Shown piece after piece: positions 47,965 to 57,582 of a stretch of DNA of 64,000 nucleotides. Numbering within the stretch: position 1 is the stretch's first letter; every line of letters begins with the position of its first letter. This DNA comes from Apostichopus californicus. Taxonomy: Eukaryota; Echinodermata; Holothuroidea; Aspidochirotida; Stichopodidae. A model generated the notes under the pieces. The model saw nothing but the letters and a program-made list of their open reading frames with translations. It was not told the DNA's origin and did not search any database. The position numbers were made by a program, and so were the translations under genes. The stretch covers positions 45,325-109,324 of the forward strand of contig JAIPMN010001183.1 of NCBI GenBank assembly GCA_020650975.1. The letters run 5' to 3'.

Positions 47965-48595
47965 GATTAAACCATGGAGCTACTGTATAACTCCATGCTT
48001 CAACACTGGTAAGCTTTAATGTAAGAAGAAGGATAGTAACAGATGTCTCCAATTACAATGATAGCATGTATTTACAAGCTGTCCTAATTGTCCTTAAGGG
48101 ATCAGTTTCTACCTTCTTAACAATCCAATTGTTAATCAGGTTTCATTTCCCCAGGGAAAGATTTACTTTGATCCCTTACAGCTGTCTTGTAATATGTCTT
48201 GATATGTAGTCTCAGGAAAGACTGTTAGCAAGATCAAACCAGAGAGTTGATCAATCATCGCTGGCTGGCTGGCAGCGATTAGCAACAACAATTAAAAGGA
48301 TGTACTTGTGTAAGCATGGAGGTAAAAACAGTCTAAACCTCCATGGTGTAAGTACTGCATCAATTCGATGAGGCATTTTCTATTTGCAATAACAATATCT
48401 ACAGCATGCACTGATCTATATCATTTAGGTATTTTGACAAAATGTGGATGGAAATGTGTGCAATTTTTTGTAGAATATCTTCACCGTTTCGATACCTATT
48501 ATGGATAAAAAGAAAGGGGCATATATACCGGTCTCTTGACTATATACTTAACTTGGTACAGATTGCAGTGCACATAGATTGCCTTACTATTAATG

Positions 48596-48655
48596 CTTTA
48601 CTGCTTTACTGCATGCTTTACTGCATCTTTACTACAGATGCTTTACTGCATCTTA
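48596..48655. repeat. Short GCTTTACTGCAT tandem array
   Basis: About four units of the 12-13 bp word TGCTTTACTGCA with small changes. Confidence 0.75.
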
Positions 48656-51349
48656 CCTAGCCTCTGGATCCGCAGTAAATATTGTAAACTGTACATGTAC
48701 TGTATATGCTTTAAGTAAAGTAGACTAGCAGATTTATGCATACCACTGCTAGATGTGTTTTAGGTATGGGGTGTGGGGGATTTGATTTGTTAAAGATATG
48801 GACTGCAGGAGTAGAAGAACTGGATAAATTTGTCAATTTTCTGTCAATACAAGTGATTCTGTTAAGATCCACACATATTTTGCCTGCTTGAAAGGCATTC
48901 CTTGTGCAAATATAGTTGGCTGAATTGAACAGGTTCTTTTTCTGCTTCAGGATATGTTAGTAGGAGCCCTTGCCACATAAAGTTCATGTTACCGGGAGAA
49001 CGGTTTGTCACATCAATGTGTAATCATCAAGAAGTCTGTGCAGTACAAAGAGCTTGAGTATTTTGCACACTGATAATATCCACGACAAAGAGTTCTGGTG
49101 AGTTGAGGGTTTCCCCCTCCCTTTTGTGGTATTTTGAAGATAATCTTAACTGGTACCAGATGGGAAGTTAAAAAGAAGTATACCTTATTGTATAATCAGA
49201 ATAGTTGAAGTATTGTTACTATGAACTATTTGCCTTTCTGTGCTCAAACTGGAGTAGCCAGATGGCCAAATCACCATCGAGAATGTTTTGCACACCCAGA
49301 CATTTGTTTTTAAATTCATAAATCTACCCAAAAGCTCATTTAATATAGAAAAAGGAAAAACAAGGACATTTCTTGGAGAGATCCAGATGTACATGTGTTT
49401 GAACATATTTAATTAATATAAATTTAAGATTTACTTTCATATCTACACAAAATTACAAATACAGACTCAAGAACATGTAATTAACAGACCTGTGTCAGGG
49501 GAATTGGTTAGGCACAATTTATTTGAAAGTAAGTACTGTACAGTAACAGTGGCATCCAGGTTGAGAAAAATCCATGTGAATAAAGAAAACATAATTCAGA
49601 TGTCAAAACTATTTGTATCATTTATTTTATTAACCCAAAGGTTAAAACATTTGTATCATTCTTGAAAACACATACTTCAAATTACTTATTATTTTTAGGC
49701 AACTGATTTAATGTTTCGTCACATTGCTGCAGAGCTAAACTGAACAGGGGCTCCCTGTATGTCGTGCATTGAACATTTATGATGAGCATGACAGGTGCAC
49801 TTGCAGGGCCTAAGCTAAATTCCTTATTAGGTTAACCCAAGCATAAACATGCATTTTGAACTGGAATTTCAGTACAAAATTTACCTTTTCTGACTAAAAA
49901 TGCCATAGTAGGCTATTTGATCAGCAATGAATGTTCATTCACAAGATTTTAAATGTACTAACTGTCAAACCAGTTTACTATTAAATTTTGCTAGCCTGTA
50001 CGATTGAGCTGATTACACACAATGACACATTTGCTCTAACTAAATAGTAAGGCAGACTTGACCATCAATACTTTTTTTTTAATTCTGGAAACCAAACCAG
50101 CTCATACAGGTACAGTAGGCTAGGCTACCAATGGAGCCTAAAGTTTCCTTTGCATTTAGGCTAACAATAGCATATTGCCTATATTACTTCTAATGACTTC
50201 TAAGTTCTATGATAGCCTGTGCTAGTGATCAGGCTCATGCAGGTAAAAACTTCCGGGCCAAGCAAGTTGAGGTTCGTGCTACGTACTAAGCCTACATTGT
50301 AATTAGAACTAACTAAAAAGGCCTATGGCATTAACTTAGTTAGCCAGTGGCAGTAGGGTGGCATTAGGTCTACATAGTCTACATCGGTACTCTGCAATAG
50401 ACTGGTGTCCATCTCGCAAGGATGATTAGTGACATCACCAAGTCATGTGTTGCATATTAAATCTCTGCTAAGTACCTAGATGTTTTCACTTTGAAATTGT
50501 CAGACTACTGTAACACTGTATCATTGTCATTGTTGACCTGGATACCCCTAAGTGTGCTTATGCCCCACCTCCTACTTCAGTATGCATAGTAGTATGGTGC
50601 AAAGTACAATTACTGAAGTACAGTAGGTTGGCCTTTGGGACCTAACTTACCGTAAGTTACATCTGGTACAAAACCAGTCGACACTTCAGTGAGGCTCTGT
50701 CCTCAGGCTATCAATTAACAGCTCGAACAATGAATAATAGTCTACTTCCAGAATTTCTTTTCAAAAGGTGTCAATTCTCACGAACAAGAAGCTAGTAATG
50801 ATTACTTCGATTTGTCCAAAGATTTGGGTGTCTGAGAAATTCAAACAAACCGCTGTTGAGATTGACTTCAAACAACAACATGCATGCACTATGTAATGAT
50901 CGTTATAAGTGACGTCATAATAACTGTCTCTTTCTTTCAAAGGAAAAGTGAGTCAATAAACCGTTAAGTCACAATAAACAATGAATAACAGTACGACCAA
51001 ATATTGAATTGTTACGATTTCAAATAGTTGTTGAGGTAAAATCTGTAATAAAGAGGGAAAGTTGATAAAGTCGGTAACAATCAACTGGTATGACGAGGCT
51101 TCCGTAATAAGTAAACACTTCAAAATAATAGTTGCCTGTGTAGCTAACTTATATCATATTCGGTGAGCAACGGCAGTTCTGTGATCTGCAACTTTGCACT
51201 GCGCACATGTGACACAAACATACAAAAGAGGTCCCAGCCAACCGTCCCATATCCCAGGGTAGCCGAAGGTAGCGGATAGGACCAGCTAAATGAAATTAAT
51301 TAACTGTTTGTAGAATTTAAACTGCAGTCCTTGTTTGCAACACGAAGAA

Positions 51350-51415
51350 ATGTCAGAATCAGCCAATCAACCCAGCACAGACATTCAAAATCAACCGGTT
51401 TTGAGGGTTAACCAG
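51350..51415 (+). CDS. PEX2: PEX2 exon 1 (residues 1-22)
   Basis: MSESANQPSTDIQNQPVL-RVNQ, donor GTAGCC, phase 0. The first 15 residues are not conserved; VLRVNQ is. Confidence 0.9.
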
Positions 51416-54400
51416 GTAGCCTAAGCCTGTATAAACCTCAAGCATATACATGTCAATCATACGTAGGCTAGGCTACTATTAAGTCTAGGCCTAGGGCATA
51501 CGTCCTTACGCCTACTAGTACTACAAGTACAATAATACTAGCCTAGCACTAAATGTTACCGGCGTGCACGGGATGAGTTCCACTGATATGACCATGTATG
51601 TATGTATGTTTTTTAGATCCTCCTGCAAGCAGGAACTCACGAAGAAGCCTCATTGGCTTATCAAAGTAGGCCCAGGCTATTATTAGTGGTCATACGATCA
51701 GCAAATTTATTTAGAATCCTTGAACTTTGAAGGTTATCATCTGTGAAGTAAACTAGGTTAAAAATGATGTGGGATTTAATTCAGCTCGCATGAATGCCTT
51801 TAAGGCTGTTCTTTCAATGTTTATTTGCAATTACAGTTTCCTGCTCTTGCTAGTATGGTGGTGTAGGCTACAGTAACTTTGTGTGTACTCTAAATTCTCG
51901 TTATGTGATATACATATGTAGCTGCACAGATAGACACTGTTCGTAAGTCAAGTTGTGACCACATTTCAAATTGCAATTTTGCATCTACAAAGCCTTAATT
52001 AATGGACACCCATAACATTGTCACAGTGTAATAAGGAAACATCAATTTTGTATTTGAGACACTAGTGTCTCAAATACAAAATTGATGTTTCAACCAAGAA
52101 AGCTTTCTTGGTCGATTCCACCCATTTAGGATAATTATGAAGTTAACTTCAACGTTTGCATGCAGTTAGGGAAATATTTTCGTGCTTCAAGCAGTTTCAC
52201 TCACTACCTTTAGTTATATATTTCTTCTATTTCTGGCAAAATCTGTTCAAACCATCGATGAAGTTACATTGCTAAAGGATAGAACTAAACCACTGAGCAA
52301 AATCAGTGTTTTTATTTAAAAGAATATTATAGCCCTTAATACCATAACTTTACTGTATTCCATTATGGAATTCATTTTTTGCCATATTCATCCATTTTCT
52401 CTTACTCTTTTTCATTTCCTTTAGCTTGATTCTCACCAACTTGATGATGAAATCCATCATCTCGTTAAAGCTCAGGTCAACAATGTATTTCAGTTCTTTC
52501 AGGTGAGAGCAGTAATGACTTCATATCCACTCAAAGGCAACATATTAGTTTATATGACATTTGAGTTTATATGACAGAGATCTTTATAAAGAACAATTCC
52601 AGTAAACATCTACGAAAAAAAAACATAGTTTGCTTTTCAAAATTTTGCTATTTCAAAATGTGTCTGTAACTCCAAAATGATGCAACCTTTATTTCAAAAT
52701 GTGTCAGATATGTTAATTTGCAAAATTGTTGCAACTTTTATTTGAAATCTGTCAGTCATTTCAAATTTTATCAGGTATTTCAAATGTCACAGTACTGACC
52801 CTACTACACTGTAATAGTGTGGAATTCACAGTATGTAAATTTGAGAAAAGAAATTAGACTACATGTTCAGGTTTCTCTTACTCCACAAGATGTTTCAACT
52901 GCATAGTTATAATATACTAATCTCTTCATTTCATGCTCTTGAATTCTCAGCCAGGCGTCCTCTCGTTTATCGAACCAGAACTCAACGCCGCGTTAAGATT
53001 CATCTTATGGAAGGTAAGTTGAATATGAATTTGAGAAAAGATCATCTGGAATCATTTATGAAGATTATGAATAAATTAGAAGTTGCAAAATGTCTCTAAA
53101 CTTTGAACGCTAGGATGGTCATTATTTGAGGCTTCAAGTTGCATTAATTGACCGTCTGACCTACAGCGGTTGTCTGACTGACGGAATGTCTCTCTTTTTC
53201 CTTAAATTGTTTGTATGCAACATGTTATTGAACACTTTGGAGGTCATCAGTGCTGTCTCCTAATATGTAATGCAAGCTAAAAGTTGCATAAATTACTTTT
53301 CCAGGTTTCCTGTATCAAACCTGTAATACACTTCACATGCAATTCCATGGTTCTATCCTCAATACCTTACACGATCTTTGAATAAAGACTCGTTTACTAA
53401 CTTTCAAGCTCTCAGCAGTCTCATTCAATCTCCTCATCAGTTTTCAGTCAGTCATTCCAGTACGACCTTTGGTCAAAGGTTACTCAATCTTCAGTACGGG
53501 TCAGCGGTAAGTCGGAGTGTCCTCACTGTCAGACAGAGATGGTTGTACGCAGTTCTAGTCATTGGCTGCAGATGGTTTCAGGATAGAGCCTATGACCTGT
53601 CGAGGCTCACAGAAAACGTCCAAGCTTTTGATGTGGTAAGCATTTAACAGGAAGCAAATTCAGTTATATAAAGCCTCTCTGGTGGTTCTTTTTTGTTGAC
53701 CGAGTGGAGTTCAATGAATTCATGTTACTTTAGCAGCATTTGCTCCAAATCCAGGCTCAAATTTATCCGGTGTCGCATTGCAAAATGGGCAATCCATATT
53801 TAGAAAAGCAGAGATGCATAGCAGTTTTTGAATACTGGAACCAGAGTATTTTGTAATCTGAGATAAACTATAGCAGTAAAATTCTATTGAGACAAGGAAT
53901 CAGCAACTTCAATCTTGTCCTCCTTGTCACGGAACCTTGCAGGTATTACTGATTGCAAGTTGGTTTCAAAAAAAATTGTCAAGTTAACCAGATGTGAAAG
54001 AAATCAGAAGATTTGAGAAAAACTGTCACTCCTCTCCTACGTTTGTTAGAAGTGAAGTTTGAATAGTCAACTATTGAGCTGCACTGCAATGTAATGTTAG
54101 AATGGGGTAATGTATAACAAAACTCTACCCAAAATCTACTTTTAAATTAAATTCACACATTATCTGACAAAGTATGGTTTCTTCCCATTGTATGTGGTAA
54201 AAGACATTTCAGGGCCAGAAATATCTCACTTCACAGCGACTGGCAATAAGTAGGCATTAAATATTGAGGGCATCATTCACACATAGTTCAGAAGAACACC
54301 TTAATTTTGCTAGAATTTTTTGTCATTAGTTCAGAAAGCCATGTGAAGGGCATGACAGCTTACTAGATGGACTTTATTTCAAGTTTGTATAATAAATTTT

Positions 54401-57400
54401 GTTGGGGGGGGGAGGGGGGATGTTTGTTTCTTGGATACGTCCATTTCTGATACCTCAATGTACATTGTTGTAACTCTGCACAAACTTAAAGAAACGATTT
54501 CAATTTCAAACGGGACATGGAGGTAGAGAATGATAAAGTATCCATTTTGAATGGAATTTAAATCACAATGCTGTGACAATTAAAAGAACATCAAAATCCT
54601 GTACCTGTGCTGTCCCTAAGTGGTAAAGGTGGTGGCATTTGAAGCAATGAGGCTTTGTAATCGGGAGGTTCAGGGTCGATACCCAGCCAAGTCATAGAAA
54701 CGTGGGTTTTGCATCCAAGAGCAATCTATGGTTTTCCCTTCTGAAATGACTCTCTGAATTGAATAGATTCCCAATTTGAGTTAAAATGTTGAATTGGAAG
54801 CCACCCATTGTGTAAGTTGTAATCCATAAGCCCTTGATGGTTTCTCTCACATTTGTGGTCGCTTAAGTGTCGTAAATATAACTGCTTATTCTTATGATTC
54901 AGCAGGATATGCTTCAATATTTTGTCTCATTTCCCAGGTGTGGGTAGCCATTGAATGGCTGGAGAGGATTCTAAAGATTGCATCTGTAATAAATTTCTTG
55001 GTTTTCCTTCGCCAAGGAACCTTCCAAACCATCTTGGAGCGAGCCCTCGGGATAAGGGCTCGCTTTGAGAACCCTCAAGCGATGAGACAAGTGAGTTGAT
55101 CTACAAGCTGGTCTGTTTTATTAGGAATTGAATAAACCTGCCCCATGATCAGTCAAGCCATCTAAATCTAGTTTGTGTACAACAATCTTAACATGTGCCA
55201 GCACAAATTATATTGCTTTTTTGTAGGAGTAGTGTCACAGTTAAAATTCAGTATCTTTAGAGAGTCTGTTTTTTATTATTTGTCTTTTTTTTTGTCTTTA
55301 AACCAAATTCCTACATTAAAGGCATTGAAGACTCGCCCCAAACCGCATGCCGCCATCTAAAAAGTTAACTTTCCGTTGCTTGCAAGTGTAGTTTTTTTGT
55401 GTCTCTACAAAATGCAGACAGTACAGTAATGAAACGTGATACCTTGTTATCTAGACCTGAGATGGCCATCGCTGCTATGTACAGTGTGTTGTGGGTATTG
55501 ACCGTAGCTGCATGTATTGACTGTGCACTAGTGTCTAATTACCGACGGTAGGCAGCTGTGTGTGTATTTTCTGGGATCGATGGTGGTGTCTAACACTTCT
55601 GTTTCACCTCATTCAAAACTAGGTCAGATAACCGGCATGAGACGTTTCTTTGTGGGCGAGTATTCAATGCCTTTAATGATTTAAGCCCATAACCCTTTCA
55701 TAGTGGGAAAGAACAGACCTAGTGTCATTTGCATATTTATTTCTGTGCTGAAGTTGTTTTCATTTGATAAGGCCAAATCAGAAGCTAGTCTCACTGGATT
55801 GGATGGAGTAGAGTCTGTTTCCGTAATGTTTTTACAAATGGATACTTTAGGTAACTTGGTGAAAATCAAATCATCTGACCGTTGGTTCATCTGGGTTCTA
55901 TTATTTTATCCCTCCATTGTCCACCCATCCCAACCCACCAAAAACATCCTGGCATAAAAACACAACAGATTTTTGCTATGATTTTCATTGTAGTTATTCA
56001 CCATTAGCAAAGGTGTAATGGTTGTTAATGGGATAGGAGTTGCTTCAACCAAAATGAAGAACATGTTTATGATATATTACCCTAAGCCTGTAATATCAGA
56101 GTAGCAATGAACAACTGTGAAGATATTTTGAAATGACGGATTAAACTTTGTATTCCTTGTTGAATTGAATTTATTGTCCACAATTGGAAAATCAACTTAC
56201 ACGGGTCGTAAACGGAAAAAAAAGCAATAGTATAAGTTTCAATAGACTGCGATACACATACAGTAATACAAATATATATACAGCAAGTCCTACAAATAAG
56301 AAACTTATCTTCTCACTGGTGAATTAAATATATGGAAAGAATTAGGCACATATGAGTATCTGTAGCTGGCCCTAAGTGTACGTGGTGGGCATAAACGCAG
56401 TCCAGAGCGGTTGTAGGGGTGTGGTGGGTCTTGCATGATTTGTTTCAATTGAATTCTCTTCATGCATTGCTTCTTCTACGTCCGTAGGTCAGCTTCGAGT
56501 TCATGACCCGTGAACTCCTGTGGCACGGCTTTGCAGAGTTTCTGTTTTTTCTTCTTCCATTCGTCAACTTCCAACGCCTAAAAAACAACATCCGTCGAAG
56601 GATTCTGATTGGCCAGAGTCCAGCAGCTAAGGGTGATGAGAAGAGAGCGCAGTATCTTTACGAGGAGTGTGCGATATGCGGGGAATGGCCTACTAACCCA
56701 CAGGAGATTGGATGTCAGCATATATTTTGCTTCTATTGTATTCAGGTATGTTTCTTCCTAACATGCTGATTAATTCCCATCACTCTCAACTTAAGTTTGC
56801 TAGCCTGATAAAATCCTGTCTGAAGTAACTTTGTGCTACGTTCTATGAAATTAGCAGTCTAGCTCTTAGCTGGGACAATCCTAGGTTATGGACTTCTCCT
56901 TTCTTATGGTTAGCCAAATGCCTTACCACCCTAACTGACCTTTGGTGACCTTTACAGGCTATAAACATAGCATAACGGACGATGACGCCTAGTATCGCGT
57001 GACAGGGAAGGATTGAAAACTAACTTGGACATCCTACAAAAATTTGCAAAGCATTTCCAAGGAATGCTTGTGGAGTATTTCTGGGCTATTTCTCTAGGTA
57101 CCCACAGATTTTTTCTGCATACCAAATTTGTACCAATTTGTTCACAGCAAATTAAAGTAAAAATTGAAAACATATAAGGATGTTTATCACCAAATTCTCT
57201 AAGTATGAAGAGAGATTTTCAACTAGAATGATATCCAAACCACTAACTTAAGAAATAGAAGTCCCACACTCTAAGGTAACTGGATGCTGAGTTGGTAGAG
57301 ATCACTGTTAACCTTGCTTATTTTTTTGCAAGGAATCACATCCCATGTCCGTTCCCCACATCCTGGGAAATTCAAGGTATTTTCAAGAAAATTCAGCTTT

Positions 57401-57582
57401 TACGATACAAATTGTAGGCAAGTGATAACAGAGAAGTGACTAATCAATCCTATGAATTTCTTTCTTGTATTTGTACAACACAGGCTAACTTCAAGGCAGA
57501 CAGGGCCTACACATGTCCATTATGTGGATTTCCATTGGACGATAGGAACAACATCAGAGGTGTCATTTGTGATGTAAGGTGA
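51350..57582 (+). CDS. PEX2: PEX2, peroxisome biogenesis factor 2 (RING-type E3 ubiquitin ligase)
   Basis: PEX2 is a peroxisomal membrane protein. With PEX10 and PEX12 it ubiquitinates the import receptor PEX5 so that it can be recycled. Seven exons give 303 residues, against 305 in human. Family landmarks are VLRVNQLDSHQLD near the N-terminus (human VLRISQLDALEL), PGVLSFIEPEL (human [11 protein letters not shown]), RWLYAVLVIGCRWFQDRAYD (human [20 protein letters not shown]) and RELLWHGFAEFLFFLLP. The C-terminal RING has Cys246, Cys249, Cys261, His263, Cys266, Cys269, Cys282 and Cys285, a full C3HC4 set. Hydrophobic segments around residues 100-110, 152-165 and 196-212 fit membrane helices. 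The ATG at 51350 is the first in frame before VLR and has G at -3. All six introns are phase 0. Confidence 0.97.
51594..51667 (-). mobile_element. SINE 3' end fragment
   Basis: Only the last 70 bases of the same SINE (GCAGGAACTC.CGAAGAAGCC region and CATACATA tail) are present in PEX2 intron 1, a 5' truncation. Confidence 0.78.
52036..52091. repeat. 56-bp perfect palindrome
   Basis: Two 28-nt arms, exact reverse complements with no spacer, centred on ACTAGT at 52061-52066. Confidence 0.95.
52093..52112. repeat. 20-bp perfect palindrome
   Basis: ACCAAGAAAGCTTTCTTGGT, starting two bases after the end of the 56-bp palindrome. Confidence 0.95.
52425..52502 (+). CDS. PEX2: PEX2 exon 2 (residues 23-48)
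   Basis: 26 codons after TTTAG, LDSHQLDDEIHHLVKAQVNN-VFQFFQ, donor GTGAGA. It aligns with human LDALELNKALEQLVWSQF. Confidence 0.94.
52951..53013 (+). CDS. PEX2: PEX2 exon 3 (residues 49-69)
   Basis: 21 codons, PGVLSFIEPELNAALRFILW-K, donor GTAAGT. Aligns with human [21 protein letters not shown]. Confidence 0.95.
53441..53635 (+). CDS. PEX2: PEX2 exon 4 (residues 70-134)
   Basis: 65 codons after CATCAG. Contains TTFGQRLLNLQYG and WLYAVLVIGCRWFQDRAYDL. An internal GTAAGT at 53507 is an in-frame alternative donor that would drop 43 residues. Confidence 0.94.
53636..54937 (+). other. PEX2 intron 4: contents
   Basis: A G-rich run near 54402 and a tRNA-like SINE head at 54612-54690; otherwise plain AT-rich intron. 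Confidence 0.55.
54612..54690 (+). mobile_element. tRNA-like SINE head
   Basis: TAAGTGGTAAAGGTGG (A-box-like) and GGGTCGATACC at 54673-54683 (B box, one mismatch), separated as in tRNA genes. Lies in PEX2 intron 4. Confidence 0.5.
54938..55090 (+). CDS. PEX2: PEX2 exon 5 (residues 135-185)
   Basis: 51 codons after CCCAG. IASVINFLVFLRQGTFQTIL and ERALGIRARF match human [23 protein letters not shown]. Hydrophobic segment in the middle. Confidence 0.95.
55320..55672 (+). mobile_element. TTAA-bounded inverted-repeat element (MITE), copy 2
   Basis: 353 bp flanked by TTAA (55316-55319, 55673-55676). Terminal repeats AGGCATTGAAGACTCGCCC and AGGCATTGAATACTCGCCC differ by one base. No coding frame, so non-autonomous. 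Confidence 0.85.
56160..56460 (-). mobile_element. 5'-truncated non-LTR retrotransposon, 3' end
   Basis: On the minus strand 56457-56305 codes 50 residues then TAA, including QIMQDPPHPYNRS, LRLCPPRTLRASYR and SYVPNSFHIFN. This resembles the usual end of a LINE second ORF. A 3' UTR follows, ending ACAATAAATTCAATTCAACA. The body is missing. Confidence 0.68.
56488..56745 (+). CDS. PEX2: PEX2 exon 6 (residues 186-271)
   Basis: 86 codons after CGTAG. Holds RELLWHGFAEFLFFLLP and most of the RING (CAICGEWP to FCFYC). A LINE remnant ends only about 30 bp before the acceptor. Confidence 0.97.
56746..57483 (+). other. PEX2 intron 6: nothing seen
   Basis: 738 bp of AT-rich intron with no repeat or coding signal that I recognise. 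Confidence 0.5.
57484..57582 (+). CDS. PEX2: PEX2 exon 7 (residues 272-303, stop)
   Basis: After ACACAG: ANFKADRAYTCPLCGFPLDD, then 12 more residues and TGA. Supplies the last two RING cysteines (Cys282, Cys285). An ATTAAA at 57700-57705 may be the poly(A) signal. Confidence 0.95.
   Translation, partial: ANFKADRAYTCPLCGFPLDDRNNIRGVICDVR

Larger units (their letters stand above)
44036..51349. other. Spacer between CROCC and PEX2
   Basis: 7.3 kb between divergent genes. It holds a decayed tRNA-like element (44434-44495), two foldback motifs near 47900-47960, a short GCTTTACTGCAT tandem array (48596-48655), a G-rich run near 44577 and TAGGC-rich zones from 49905. No gene is supported. Confidence 0.55.
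51416..52424 (+). other. PEX2 intron 1: contents
   Basis: Holds a short SINE tail (51594-51667), two adjacent perfect palindromes (52036-52112) and AT-rich sequence. Confidence 0.6.
55091..56487 (+). other. PEX2 intron 5: contents
   Basis: Holds a TTAA-bounded inverted-repeat element (55320-55672) and a minus-strand LINE 3' remnant (56160-56460); the rest shows nothing. Confidence 0.6.
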
